A DNA stretch of 64,000 nucleotides, from assembly GCA_016711205.1 (NCBI GenBank), contig JADJTM010000001.1, positions 1,674,001 to 1,738,000 on the forward strand. The letters are read 5' to 3'. Positions 17,738-26,624 of this stretch are shown piece after piece (within the stretch, counting starts at the first letter, position 1; every line of letters begins with the position of its first letter). The position numbers were made by a program, and so were the translations under genes. The stretch comes from Micropruina sp. (GTDB taxonomy: Bacteria > Actinomycetota > Actinomycetes > Propionibacteriales > Propionibacteriaceae). Under the pieces are notes generated by a model, which made no database searches, was not told where the DNA came from, and worked only from the letters and a program-made list of their open reading frames with translations.

Positions 17738-17799
17738 GCGCTCGCCTAACTATTTGGGGCTCGCCAAGCTCCGCGAGCCCCAAATAGTTAGGCGAGCGC
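17738..17799. repeat. 26-bp perfect inverted repeat
   Basis: Bases 17738-17763 (beginning GCGCTCGCCTAACTATTTGG) pair without mismatch with 17774-17799 around a 10-base loop. The hairpin ends 35 bp before the lacI-type start codon and lies between it and the GH3 gene. The stem is followed by no T-run on either side. It could be a bidirectional transcription block, a mobile palindromic repeat or a second regulatory site. Confidence 0.9.
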
Positions 17800-17833
17800 C
17801 AGGGGGGTGGCTGGACGGACGGGAGGGGACGCC

Positions 17834-18871
17834 ATGGCTCGGACGCGCCCGACCGCCGCCGATGTCGCGCGCCGCAGCGGGGTATCCACCGCCACCGTCA
17901 GCTACGTGCTGAACCGCACCACCGGGCAGACGATCTCGCCCGAGACCCGCGCCAAGGTGCTGCGGGCAGCGGACGACCTGGGCTACGTGCAGCACGCGGC
18001 CGCGCAGGCGCTGGCCCGCGGAGCGTCCCGGATCGTGTTGATCGACCGGTCGGGCATCCCGCGCGGCGACCTGGCCGAGGGCGCCGCCGGACGGCTCTCG
18101 GCGGTCGTTCGGCGACACGGTTACACGCCCCTGCTCACGCCGTACGGTCCCGGTGACGAAACCCAGACCCTGATCGACCTCGCGCGCGCCATCGCCCCGC
18201 ACGCGGTGATCACCGTGGCACCCCTCGACCCAGGCGAGCGCGCCGAACTGAGTGCGGCCGGCGTCCAGGCCTTCGGCACGCTGTTCGCGGGTGCCCCGCC
18301 ATTGCGCGACCTGATCGCCGGGGCGGCCGCGGCTCAGGTCGAGTTTCTGGCGGCGCAGGGCCACCGCGGCGTGCTGTACGTGCCGGCCACCGAGCCCGCA
18401 CTGGCGGACCTTGCCGCGCATCGCGGTGCTGCCGTCGCCGCAGCAGCTGGACGCCTCGGCCTGGCTCACCGTGCCCTGAACCCGCGCGCGATCGACGGCT
18501 CGCTCGATCGGCTGGCCGATGCGCTGGCCGACGCGCTGTCCGGTGCGCTGGCCGACGCAATGGGCGAAGCCGTGCTGACCTCCATCGCGGGCTACAACGA
18601 CGAGGTCGCCATGCGGGTGCTCGCCGCGCTGCGCCGGCGTGACCTGTCCGTTCCCGAACAGGTGGCCGTGATCGGCGTCGACGACCTGCCGCTCGCCGAG
18701 CTGACGCAGCCCGCGCTGACCACCGTCCGCTATCTGCTGGACGACCCCGCTCCGGCCGGCGACGAGCTCGGCTGGCTGACCAGCCCGGCGGCCGAGCCGG
18801 AAGAACCCCCCACCACGCAGAGCCGGCCACCCACCGTCCATTACCGCATCGTCCAAAGGCAATCCGCATGA
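17834..18871 (+). CDS. LacI family transcriptional regulator
   Basis: 345 residues, ATG 17834 with GGGAGGGG at 17821-17828. The N-terminal helix-turn-helix is classic: TAADVARRSGVSTATVSYVL followed by NRT...ISPETRAKVLRAADDLGY. A periplasmic-binding-protein-like effector domain fills residues 60-330, ending VAVIGVDDLPLAEL and LTTVRY. It overlaps the MFS gene by 4 bp (ATGA) and is divergent from the GH3 gene. It probably represses both in the absence of a sugar. The C-terminus is slightly extended with a Pro/Glu-rich stretch. Confidence 0.92.
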   Translation: MARTRPTAADVARRSGVSTATVSYVLNRTTGQTISPETRAKVLRAADDLGYVQHAAAQALARGASRIVLIDRSGIPRGDLAEGAAGRLSAVVRRHGYTPLLTPYGPGDETQTLIDLARAIAPHAVITVAPLDPGERAELSAAGVQAFGTLFAGAPPLRDLIAGAAAAQVEFLAAQGHRGVLYVPATEPALADLAAHRGAAVAAAAGRLGLAHRALNPRAIDGSLDRLADALADALSGALADAMGEAVLTSIAGYNDEVAMRVLAALRRRDLSVPEQVAVIGVDDLPLAELTQPALTTVRYLLDDPAPAGDELGWLTSPAAEPEEPPTTQSRPPTVHYRIVQRQSA

Positions 18872-20103
18872 CCCAATCAAGCGTCACCCCCGCCATCGCC
18901 CGCGCGCGCACCGGCACCCTGCTGGTGTTCGCCGCCAACGGATTCGCCTTCGCCAGCTGGATGTCGCGGGTGCCGGACGTCAAGCAGTTGCTCGGCCTGA
19001 CCCCCAGCATGCTGGCCGTGCTGCTGCTCTCGGTGTCGGTCGGAGCGCTGGTCGGCCTGCCCGCCGCCGGACGGATCGCGCACCGGTTCAGCGCCGTGTT
19101 CACCGTGCGGTTCGGCATCGCCCTGATGACGCCGGGCGTGGTACTGGCCGCCGCCGCCGTCCAGGCTCAACTGCCGATGTACTGGGCGATGCCCGGCCTG
19201 TTTCTGGCCGGGCTGGGCAGCGGCGTCTGGGACGTCGCCCAGAACCTGGAGGGCAGCATCGTCGAGCGCGGGCTCGAGCGGGCGATCATGCCGTGGTTCC
19301 ATGCCGCGTTCAGCGGCGGAACGGTGCTCGCCGCGCTGATCGGCGCCGGCCTGACCTGGCTCGGGGTTCCGGTGCTGACCCATCTGACCGCCACCGCAGC
19401 GCTCACCGCAGCGCTCGCGTGGTGGGGAACCATGCAGTTCCTGCCGGCCCTCGGCGGCGGCGACGAACCGGCGGCCGCCACCCCGTCCGAACCTCTACGA
19501 TCGGCCTGGACGGAGCCCCGCACCCTGCTGATCGGCCTGATGGTGACCGCGGCGGCGTTCGCCGAGGGCACGGCCAACGACTGGATAGCCGTCGCCTTCG
19601 TGGACGGCCACCAGCTCGACAACGCGCTGGGGGTGGTCGCGCTGGCCGTGTTCCTGAGCTTCATGACGGCCGGACGCATTCTGGGCACCGGCCTGCTCGA
19701 TCGCTACGGACGGGTCACCGTGCTGCGCATCCTGTTCGCCGCCGCCATCATCGGATGCCTGCTGGTGGTGTTCGGCCCCACCTGGCTCGCCTTCGTCGGC
19801 TGTGCGATCTGGGGCCTGGGCGCCAGCCTCGGTTTTCCGGTCGGCATGTCGGCGGCGGCGGACGATCCGGCGCGGGCGCCGCTGCGGCTGAGCGTGGTGT
19901 CGACGATCGGCTACACGGCCTTTCTCGCCGGACCTCCGCTGCTGGGCCTGCTGGGTGACCACTTCGGGGTGCTGCGGGCACTGCTGGTGGTCGGAGCGGT
20001 CTCGGTGCTGGCGATGCTGGTGGTTCCGGCGGCCAGGCCGCTGGAACCCGCCCCGGTTGCCGATCCCACCCCCGAGCCCACCGGCCAGGACGCTGCCGCC
20101 TGA
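18868..20103 (+). CDS. MFS transporter, YbjJ-like
   Basis: 411 residues with twelve predicted membrane spans. The N-terminus reads GFAFASWMSRVPDVKQLLGL, a mark of the YbjJ-like MFS subgroup, and later SGVWDVAQNLEGSIVE, AAFSGGTVLAALIGAGL and FAEGTANDWIAV. The tail after residue 390 is Pro/Ala-rich. It starts within the stop codon of the LacI-type regulator gene, so the two are translationally coupled. The context suggests uptake or efflux of a glycoside or sugar handled by the GH3 enzyme, but substrate is not readable. Confidence 0.87.
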   Translation: MTQSSVTPAIARARTGTLLVFAANGFAFASWMSRVPDVKQLLGLTPSMLAVLLLSVSVGALVGLPAAGRIAHRFSAVFTVRFGIALMTPGVVLAAAAVQAQLPMYWAMPGLFLAGLGSGVWDVAQNLEGSIVERGLERAIMPWFHAAFSGGTVLAALIGAGLTWLGVPVLTHLTATAALTAALAWWGTMQFLPALGGGDEPAAATPSEPLRSAWTEPRTLLIGLMVTAAAFAEGTANDWIAVAFVDGHQLDNALGVVALAVFLSFMTAGRILGTGLLDRYGRVTVLRILFAAAIIGCLLVVFGPTWLAFVGCAIWGLGASLGFPVGMSAAADDPARAPLRLSVVSTIGYTAFLAGPPLLGLLGDHFGVLRALLVVGAVSVLAMLVVPAARPLEPAPVADPTPEPTGQDAAA

Positions 20104-20212
20104 GCGTGCCGAAGCCCTCCGCGTGAGCGTGCGCGTGGGGCGTGGCCGCTCAGGGCCGACGCCGACTCAGGGCTAGCCTGGGTGCTCCCAGAATCGGAGG
20201 ACCAAGCCAGCG

Positions 20213-21250
20213 ATGTTCGGACTGCCTGTCGGCGTGATGCTGCTGCTGGTCGGCCTGGTGGTGAGCTATCGCTCCGATCCGCGCACGTTCCGTACCGGTC
20301 TGTATCTGCTCGCCGTGATCACCTGGGGCCTGCTGACGCTGGTCGGCCTGGCGATCAGCCTGGCGGAGCGTCGGTTCGACGACACCATCGCCGCCGTGGT
20401 GCTGCTCGTGCTGCTCGGCCTGCTGTTGGTCACGGTGCTGACGCTGGCGGCCTTTCTGATCACCACGGGCGTCACCCTGGTGCGTCGCGAGGGTTTCGCG
20501 GTGTCGCGCCTGCTGTCGATCGGGCTCGGTGTCGGCATGATCGGCTACGTCGCCCTGTGGGGTCTGGTGCTGGCTCGCAACGACCTGTCGCTGGCACTGT
20601 TTCTGCTGGCCGTGGGCGTTCCGCTGGGTTACCTGGGGTTCGGGTTCGTCGCGTTTCTGCTCTACGGCACGCTGTATCCGGCCATCATGGCGCGGCACGG
20701 GGGTCCGGTCGCCGCGGTCGTGGTGCTGGGCTCCGGGCTGCTGGACGGACGGGTGCCGCCGCTGCTCGCCTCGCGGCTGGACCGGGGCCGCGAACTGTAC
20801 CGACGGTTCCCGTCCGAGAAGCCGTTGTTGGTCACCTCCGGCGGCCAGGGCGACGATGAGCCGATCGCCGAGGGTGAGGCCATGGCGGCCTACCTGATCG
20901 ACCAGGGCGTGCCGTCGGATCGAGTGCTGGTCGAAGCCCGGTCACGCAACACCGAACAGAACCTGCGCTTCAGCGCGGCGTTGCTGGCCGAGCGCGGCGT
21001 CAGCGGACCGGTCGGGGTGGTGACCAACAACTTTCACGCCTTCCGCGCGGCGATGCTGATGCGCCGGCTGGGCATCGCCGGGTACAGCATCGGCTCGTCC
21101 ACCGCCCGCTATTACTGGCCGACCGCGGTGATCCGCGAGTTCGTGGCGGTGCTGCGCGACCACCGCCGGCTGAACGCCGTACTACTCGGGCTGTGCTGCC
21201 TGCCGCTGGTGGTCTGGTTGCTGGGTGCGGTCGCCGGCCTCGTGCGCTGA
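20213..21250 (+). CDS. YdcF/SanA family (DUF218) membrane protein
   Basis: 345 residues, ATG 20213 with GGAGG about 12 bp upstream. Five hydrophobic segments occupy residues 1-160. They are followed by a DUF218 domain of about 170 residues: AAVVVLGSGLLDG, RLDRGRELYRRFP, LLVTSGGQGDDEPIAEGEAM, VEARSRNTEQNLRFSA, VVTNNFHAFRAAMLMRRLG. One more span closes the protein. Relatives such as ElyC and SanA act in cell-envelope maintenance; the precise role here is unknown. It is convergent with the epimerase-like gene. Confidence 0.85.
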   Translation: MFGLPVGVMLLLVGLVVSYRSDPRTFRTGLYLLAVITWGLLTLVGLAISLAERRFDDTIAAVVLLVLLGLLLVTVLTLAAFLITTGVTLVRREGFAVSRLLSIGLGVGMIGYVALWGLVLARNDLSLALFLLAVGVPLGYLGFGFVAFLLYGTLYPAIMARHGGPVAAVVVLGSGLLDGRVPPLLASRLDRGRELYRRFPSEKPLLVTSGGQGDDEPIAEGEAMAAYLIDQGVPSDRVLVEARSRNTEQNLRFSAALLAERGVSGPVGVVTNNFHAFRAAMLMRRLGIAGYSIGSSTARYYWPTAVIREFVAVLRDHRRLNAVLLGLCCLPLVVWLLGAVAGLVR

Positions 21251-21289
21251 CCCCGACCAGACACCGATCCGCGCATTGCCCCACTGGTT

Positions 21290-22252
21290 TCAGCGCAGGA
21301 GGCGCAGCAGCTCGGCCTCGTCGTTCGGGCTCAATCCCGAGCGACGCGGACGATCGATGCCCAGCTCTCGCTCGAACAGCAGCGTCCGCGCGATCGTCTG
21401 CTCGATCGGACTCAGGCCGCCGCCGGCCGCGCGATAGGCGGCGTTGCTGCGCCGCGCGAACCCTGCCGCTGCGGCCGGCAACCACAGCGGCAGGGACCGC
21501 TCCCCCATCCAGAACCGGACGTCGTGCCCGACCAGCCAGTCGTCCGTCGCAGGCATCAGCCGGCCGGAGAACCCGGTGGCCGCCGCGATCAGGTCCAGCA
21601 GGTCGGCGAACGGCACGGGATCGCCCACCGCGTTGATCACGCCGCCGACCCGGTGCCGACCGGCGTGCACGACGAAGGCCGCAAGGTCGTCCACGTCGAT
21701 GATCTGGACGTACCGCCCCTCGGTGACCGGGACGAGCACCTGCCCGCCGTGCAGCAATCTGGCCGGCCAGTAGCCGAATCGATCGCTCGGGTCGCCCGGC
21801 CCCGCGATCAGGCCCGGACGGACGATCAGCAGCCGCTCACCCAGCGCCCCGGCGCTCGCCTGCTCGGCCGCGACCTTCGCCTGCGCGTACTCGTCGGGTT
21901 CAACGGGCGGCACCAGCGCTGCGGCCTCGTCGGCACCCACCTCGTCGTTGCGCGCATACACGGAGACGGACGAGATCAGCGTCCAGTGCGCGGCCCGATC
22001 GCGCAGCGCCGCCAGCGCCGAGCCGACGACGTCGCGGGCGTAGGCGAGTTCGACCACCTCGTCCCAGTCGCCCGACGCGTCGGCGTAGGCGTCCGGACGG
22101 GTCCGGTCGGCGCGAATCAGTCGGGCGCCGGCCGGCACCAGCGCGGTGGGCTCGCGGGCCAGGCAGGTGACGTCGTCGCCGGCAGCGACCAGCAGCGCCG
22201 CGATCCGCGCGCCCAGCCACCGGTTGCCACCCAGGACCAACACCCGTCGCAT
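21290..22252 (-). CDS. NAD-dependent epimerase/dehydratase family protein
   Basis: 320 residues from ATG 22252 (MRRVLVLGGNRWLGARIAALL). The GGNRWLG motif is the nucleotide-binding loop of an extended short-chain dehydrogenase fold, in the variant form seen in actinobacterial reductases. SSVSVYARN and a YAQAK motif (EYAQAKVAAE) supply the catalytic Ser/Tyr/Lys pattern. The substrate is unknown. The open frame continues upstream without a stop, but there the sequence is the antisense of cobQ. The gene is divergent from cobQ with about 110 bp between. Confidence 0.83.
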   Translation of the reverse strand: MRRVLVLGGNRWLGARIAALLVAAGDDVTCLAREPTALVPAGARLIRADRTRPDAYADASGDWDEVVELAYARDVVGSALAALRDRAAHWTLISSVSVYARNDEVGADEAAALVPPVEPDEYAQAKVAAEQASAGALGERLLIVRPGLIAGPGDPSDRFGYWPARLLHGGQVLVPVTEGRYVQIIDVDDLAAFVVHAGRHRVGGVINAVGDPVPFADLLDLIAAATGFSGRLMPATDDWLVGHDVRFWMGERSLPLWLPAAAAGFARRSNAAYRAAGGGLSPIEQTIARTLLFERELGIDRPRRSGLSPNDEAELLRLLR

Positions 22253-22360
22253 CGTGCGATTCAACCACTTCCGGCTGCGACGATCTCCAGTGGTACGGCT
22301 GCCCACCGGGTGAGACACCACTAGGGTCGAGCTCGTGCAGGGTGCAGCGGGTTGGGTCGC

Positions 22361-23797
22361 ATGAGCGGCGCGTTGATCGCTGGCACCAGTTCGGACGCCG
22401 GCAAGTCGCTCATCACCGCCGGCCTGTGCCGAGTGCTGGCCCGCCGGGGCGTCCGGGTGGCGCCGTTCAAGGCGCAGAACATGTCGAACAACTCGATGGT
22501 GTGCGCCGACGGCTCCGAGATCGGCCGCGCCCAGTACCTGCAGGCGATCGCCGCCGGCGTCGAGCCGACCTCGGCGATGAACCCGGTGCTGCTCAAGCCG
22601 GGCACGGACCGGCGCTCGTTCATCGTGCTCCGCGGCGAGCCGGCCGGCACGCTGGAGGCCGGTGAGTACGCGACCGGACGCACCCGGCTCGCGTCCGCGG
22701 CCTTCGACGCCTACGCCGAGGTGGCCGCCCGCTTCGACCTGGTGCTGTGCGAAGGGGCCGGTTCGCCCGCCGAAATCAACCTGCGCGCCGGCGACTACGT
22801 GAACTTCGGGTTGGCGCAGCGCTTCGGGTTGCCGGTGGTGCTCTGCGGCGACATCGACCGGGGTGGCGTGCTGGCGTCCATCTTCGGGCATTGGGCGATC
22901 GTGGACGAGGCCGACCGGGCACTGCTGGCCGGCTACCTGATCAACAAGTTCCGCGGCGACCCGTCGGTGCTCGAACCGGGTTTGGACGAGCTCACCGAGC
23001 GCACCGGTCTGCCCTGCTTCGGCGTGGTGCCCTGGCTGAACGACGTCTGGCTCGACGGCGAGGACGCCCTGGCCTTCGCCAAGTGGCCGCGCATTCCCGG
23101 GCATGACGGCACGCTGCGGGTGGCGGTGGTGCGCTTTCCGCGGATCAGCAACGCCACCGATCTGGACGCCCTGGCCGCGGAGCCCGGCGTCGACGTGTTC
23201 GCCACCGCCCATCCCGCCGACCTGATCGACGCCGACCTGGTGGTGCTGCCCGGCAGCCGCTCGACGCTGGACGACCTGGCATGGCTGCGCGAGCGCGGGC
23301 TCTCCGACGCGCTGGAGGCCCGGGTTCGCCGGGGCGGCGCCGTGCTCGGCATCTGCGGCGGCTACCAGATGCTGGCGGCCGCCATCGACGACCCGATCGA
23401 ATCCGCGGCCGGCACCGCACCGGGGCTGGCGTTGCTGCCGACCACCGTCCGGTTCGGGGCTGACAAGGTGCTCGGCCGGCCGCAGGGCAGTTGGCAGGGC
23501 CACGAGGTACGCGGCTACGAGATTCACCACGGCATCGTCGAGGTGCGCGGTGGCGAGGCATTTCTCGACGGTGTGCGGCAGGGCAACACCTGGGGCACCA
23601 TCTGGCACGGCGCCTTCGAGAACGACGGGTTCCGCCGGGCGTGGCTGACCGAACTGGCACAGGCGATCGGCTCACCCTGGCGTCCGGACGAGGGGGCGCC
23701 CGGCTTCGCCGACCGGCGCGAGGGCATGCTCGATCGGCTCGCTGATGCCATCGACACCTGCGTCGACGTGGACGCGCTGCTTGAACGCGCTGACTGA
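22361..23797 (+). CDS. cobQ: cobyric acid synthase (glutamine-hydrolysing)
   Basis: 478 residues from ATG 22361; TTG 22352 is less likely. It amidates carboxyl side chains b, d, e and g of adenosylcobyrinic a,c-diamide using ATP and glutamine (CbiP in the cobalt-early naming). The N-terminal ATP-binding domain starts ALIAGTSSDAGKSLI and has FKAQNMSNNSMV and INLRAGDYVNFGLAQ. The C-terminal class-I glutaminase domain has nucleophile Cys in LGICGGYQML and the later His in GYEIHHG. It stands alone in its orientation, with a REP2 inverted pair right after the stop. No riboswitch is visible upstream. Confidence 0.95.
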   Translation: MSGALIAGTSSDAGKSLITAGLCRVLARRGVRVAPFKAQNMSNNSMVCADGSEIGRAQYLQAIAAGVEPTSAMNPVLLKPGTDRRSFIVLRGEPAGTLEAGEYATGRTRLASAAFDAYAEVAARFDLVLCEGAGSPAEINLRAGDYVNFGLAQRFGLPVVLCGDIDRGGVLASIFGHWAIVDEADRALLAGYLINKFRGDPSVLEPGLDELTERTGLPCFGVVPWLNDVWLDGEDALAFAKWPRIPGHDGTLRVAVVRFPRISNATDLDALAAEPGVDVFATAHPADLIDADLVVLPGSRSTLDDLAWLRERGLSDALEARVRRGGAVLGICGGYQMLAAAIDDPIESAAGTAPGLALLPTTVRFGADKVLGRPQGSWQGHEVRGYEIHHGIVEVRGGEAFLDGVRQGNTWGTIWHGAFENDGFRRAWLTELAQAIGSPWRPDEGAPGFADRREGMLDRLADAIDTCVDVDALLERAD

Positions 23798-23800
23798 ACG

Positions 23801-23910
23801 GGGATGGGGACGGTTCCTTTATCGGTCGCCCGCGAGCCAACAAACCGGACCTGGCTAGGTGTTTCGCTCAGCCAGACCGACCGATAAAGGAACCGTCCCC
23901 ATTATCAGTC
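23801..23910. repeat. REP2 inverted pair
   Basis: ATGGGGACGGTTCCTTTATC starts 8 bp after the cobQ stop. Its reverse complement GATAAAGGAACCGTCCCCAT lies about 55 bp on, so the two form a long stem with a loop of about 50 bases. This head-to-head pair resembles a REP doublet (REPIN/BIME). It sits between the convergent 3' ends of cobQ and cbiO and could act as a transcription block. Confidence 0.9.
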
Positions 23911-23930
23911 GCCCCTTGAATCCCGCCGGT

Positions 23931-24785
23931 TCAGTGCTCAGGCCTGCTGCTAGCCACAAACCCGCTCATTCGTCCGGTGCGCTCGATGGCGCCGACCAGG
24001 CCGGCGACGTCGGTGACGCCGGACGGGTCCAGACCGAGCCGGCCCGCGGCCTGCAGCACCAACGGGCGGCGCAGCCTGGCCGCGGCGGCCAACGCCGGAT
24101 CCGACAGCATCGGCACCGGCTCCCCGTGCCGCACCTGCCCGTCGACCAGCACGGCAACCGAGTCCGCCCACCACAGCGCGAAGTCGACGTCGTGGGTCGA
24201 GATGACCACCGTGGTGTGCGCCGCGATCAGGCTCTCCAGGGCGGCGACCATCTCGTCCACGCCCTGGGGGTCGAGGCCGGCGGTCGGTTCGTCCAGCAGC
24301 ATCACGCAGGGCCTCATCGCCAAGGCGCCGGCGATCGCGACCCGCTTGCGCTGGCCGTACGACAGCTCGTGAATCGGGCGGGTGGCGAGATCCTCGATCG
24401 ACAGCACGGCGAGCGCCTCGGCCACCCGCCGGCGTACTTCTGGCTCAGACACGCCCAGGTTGAGGTGTCCGAACGAGACGTCGCGAACCACGTCCGCGGC
24501 GAACAGCTGATCATCGGGGTTCTGGGCAACGAGTTGCACCACTTGCCGGTGCGCCTTGAGTCCGCCCCGGTCGAAGGTGACCGGACGGTCGTCGACGAGC
24601 ACGGCGCCCGCCGTCGGTCTGATCGCGCCCGAGAGGGTGCGCAGCAGGGTGGTCTTGCCGGAGCCGTTGGCGCCGAGCAGCGCCAGCCGCTTGCCGCGCG
24701 GTATCTGTAGGCCGGCGCCGCGCAGCACCTGCCGCGGCCCGAAGGCGACCTGCAGGCCACGGCCGGACAGCTGCCGATGACTCAT
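23931..24785 (-). CDS. cbiO: cobalt ECF transporter ATPase
   Basis: 284 residues from ATG 24785. ABC ATPase with Walker A LGANGSGKTT, Q-loop LVAQNPDDQLF (typical of ECF ATPases), signature LSYGQRKRVAIAGAL, Walker B CVMLLDEPTAGLD and the switch His in STHDVDFA. It overlaps cbiQ by 4 bp. It powers cobalt uptake with CbiM, CbiN and CbiQ. It is the last gene of the riboswitch-led cbiMNQO operon. Confidence 0.95.
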   Translation of the reverse strand: MSHRQLSGRGLQVAFGPRQVLRGAGLQIPRGKRLALLGANGSGKTTLLRTLSGAIRPTAGAVLVDDRPVTFDRGGLKAHRQVVQLVAQNPDDQLFAADVVRDVSFGHLNLGVSEPEVRRRVAEALAVLSIEDLATRPIHELSYGQRKRVAIAGALAMRPCVMLLDEPTAGLDPQGVDEMVAALESLIAAHTTVVISTHDVDFALWWADSVAVLVDGQVRHGEPVPMLSDPALAAAARLRRPLVLQAAGRLGLDPSGVTDVAGLVGAIERTGRMSGFVASSRPEH

Positions 24786-25540
24786 CGCCACACCCCCCAG
24801 GCCAGGCTGCCGGCCAGGATCGCGGCCAGCAGCACCAGCGAGCCGACCAGAAACGCCGTCGAGCGGCGATGCACCGGCTCGAGGGTGCGCAGGGCGTCCT
24901 CGTAGCCGCGTCCGGCCAGGCCCGACTCCAGGCGCCGAGCCCGGTCCCAGGAGCGCAGGAACAGCGCCGCCACCCCCATGGACGCCGAGCGCATCGCCGC
25001 GCTGCGGGTGGCGTAGCCGAGCCGGGCCTGCTGCGCCTGGTGGATCGCCCCGGCACTCTCGAGCAGCCCGAACGTGAAGCGGTAGATCAGGGCGGCGATC
25101 TCGATCAGTGGGTCGGGCACGCGCAGGTGGCGCAGCGCCGACAGCAGGTCGATCATCGGTGTGGAGCAGGCCAGGGTGAACATGGCGCAGGTCGCCGCGA
25201 ACGACCGAATGGCGAGCCCCGCTGCCATGGTCAGCCCCTCCGGGGTCACCTGCAGCACCAGCCCGCCGGCCCAACTCACCGACACCGCGACGGTGGCGAC
25301 GCCGATCAGAATCGACACCACCGGCAGCCACAGGATGCGGCCCAATCGCACCCAGCCGGCGCGGATCGGCCCGAGCAGCAACGCCAGGCTGACCACGCCC
25401 ACCGCCGCCGCGCCCGGGAACGGCGGCAGCGAGACGGCGCAGAGCAGCAGCCCGAGACAGAGAACTCCCTTGTCACGTACCGATCTGGAGCGCCAGGGGC
25501 TGGACCACGCGGCGTGGTCCAGTGCCAGGCCGTGTGCCAT
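24782..25540 (-). CDS. cbiQ: cobalt ECF transporter T component
   Basis: 252 residues with about six membrane spans. It has the two short alanine-rich coupling motifs expected of T components, in the region ARLGYATRSAAMRSASMG and ESGLAGRGYEDALRTLE. These contact the ATPase grooves. It overlaps cbiN by one base and cbiO by four, so translation is coupled. Substrate (cobalt) is inferred from the B12 context and riboswitch. Confidence 0.93.
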   Translation of the reverse strand: MAHGLALDHAAWSSPWRSRSVRDKGVLCLGLLLCAVSLPPFPGAAAVGVVSLALLLGPIRAGWVRLGRILWLPVVSILIGVATVAVSVSWAGGLVLQVTPEGLTMAAGLAIRSFAATCAMFTLACSTPMIDLLSALRHLRVPDPLIEIAALIYRFTFGLLESAGAIHQAQQARLGYATRSAAMRSASMGVAALFLRSWDRARRLESGLAGRGYEDALRTLEPVHRRSTAFLVGSLVLLAAILAGSLAWGVWR

Positions 25541-25911
25541 CAGGACCCGGCTTCGGGGGCGGGGCTGCCGGACGGCGCGCTTGGCGCTCCCACTGCGGCC
25601 TTTTCAGCCCTGCGCCGGCCCCAGTACGCGCCGACGGCGAAGCCGAGAATGCTGCCGCCGATCGCCGCTTGGAGGGCGAACAGTCCCGATTCGAGTTCAC
25701 CGGAGCCGGGCTGGAATACCGAACTGAACCACGGTTCGTAGCTGGGGTCGATCTCTTGGATCTGCGAGGTGGCCTTGGAATCGGTGCCGGCGAACCGCTC
25801 GTCCGGGTTCTCCTGGTTGACTGCGGCCTTGCCACCGATCAGAAAGCTGACCGCGAAGACGGCCACCATGGCCAGCGCCAGGCACCAGTTGACGATCGCT
25901 TTGCGGCTCAT
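25540..25911 (-). CDS. cbiN: cobalt transporter auxiliary subunit
   Basis: 123 residues: an N-terminal membrane span (IVNWCLALAMVAVFAVSFLI), an extracytoplasmic loop with FAGTDSKATSQIQEIDPSYEPWF, and a second span (LQAAIGGSILGFAVGAYWG). This is the standard CbiN form, slightly longer at the C-terminus through an Ala/Pro/Ser-rich tail. CbiN helps load Co2+ onto CbiM. It overlaps cbiM by 4 bp and cbiQ by 1 bp. Confidence 0.93.
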   Translation of the reverse strand: MSRKAIVNWCLALAMVAVFAVSFLIGGKAAVNQENPDERFAGTDSKATSQIQEIDPSYEPWFSSVFQPGSGELESGLFALQAAIGGSILGFAVGAYWGRRRAEKAAVGAPSAPSGSPAPEAGS

Positions 25912-26594
25912 CGCACGGCCTGCTCGACCAGGGTCGGCTTCAGCACGCCGAGACGTTCGAGTTCGGGCTTGGCGACATCGGTGAGCAGCCGGAACACCAG
26001 CACGCCCAACAGGCCTTCGGCGATGGCCAGCGGAATCTGCGAGAGCGCGAACACGCCCATGAACTTGGCGACCGAGCCGCCCAGGCCCGAGACCGGGTCG
26101 GGAAACGCGAACGCCAGCTGAAAACTGGTCACCAGGTAGGTGGAGAGGTCTGCGAGGGCGACCGCGAGAAAGACGCCGACGTTGCGGTTCCAGCCCAGCC
26201 GGTTGCTCAGCGTGAAGAACCAGAAGCCGACCCAGGGCCCGGCGATGCCCATGCTGAACACGTTCGCGCCCAGGGTGGTGATGCCGCCGTGGGCGAGCAG
26301 GAGCGCCTGAAACATCAGCACGATCGTGCTCAGGAACGCCATCACGGGTGGCCGGAACAGCACGGCACCCAGCCCGGTACCGGTCGGGTGGGACGAACTG
26401 CCGGTGACCGAGGGCAGCTTGATCGACGACAACACGAAGGTGAAGGCGCCGGCGGCGGCCAGCAGCAGCCGGGATTCCGGGTGCTCCTTCGCCTGCTGGA
26501 TGACCCGGCGCGCCCCGTGGACGACGAAGGGAGTCGAAACTGCGTACCAGGCCACGCAGTGCGCAACGGGTAGGAATCCCTCGGCAATATGCAT
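25908..26594 (-). CDS. cbiM: cobalt ECF transporter substrate-binding subunit
   Basis: 228 residues. The N-terminus MHIAEGFLP holds the conserved His2 that chelates the metal in CbiM/NikM. KLPSVTGSSSHPTGTGLGAV with its two further metal-site residues follows near residue 60. Six to seven membrane spans are visible. It is first in cbiMNQO and directly follows a cobalamin riboswitch, so cobalt uptake should fall when B12 is plentiful. Confidence 0.96.
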   Translation of the reverse strand: MHIAEGFLPVAHCVAWYAVSTPFVVHGARRVIQQAKEHPESRLLLAAAGAFTFVLSSIKLPSVTGSSSHPTGTGLGAVLFRPPVMAFLSTIVLMFQALLLAHGGITTLGANVFSMGIAGPWVGFWFFTLSNRLGWNRNVGVFLAVALADLSTYLVTSFQLAFAFPDPVSGLGGSVAKFMGVFALSQIPLAIAEGLLGVLVFRLLTDVAKPELERLGVLKPTLVEQAVR

Positions 26595-26624
26595 GCGAGT
26601 GTTCCCCTTTCAGGAGACGTGGCC

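Noticed and set aside
15169..17787. An 872-codon plus-strand open frame across the GH3 gene
   Set aside because: Antisense shadow; the minus strand encodes a complete GH3 enzyme with its nucleophile motif.
21290..23608. A 772-residue epimerase fusion protein extending over cobQ
   Set aside because: Only the last 320 residues have protein-like sequence and a proper start (MRRVLVLGG); the rest is antisense to cobQ.
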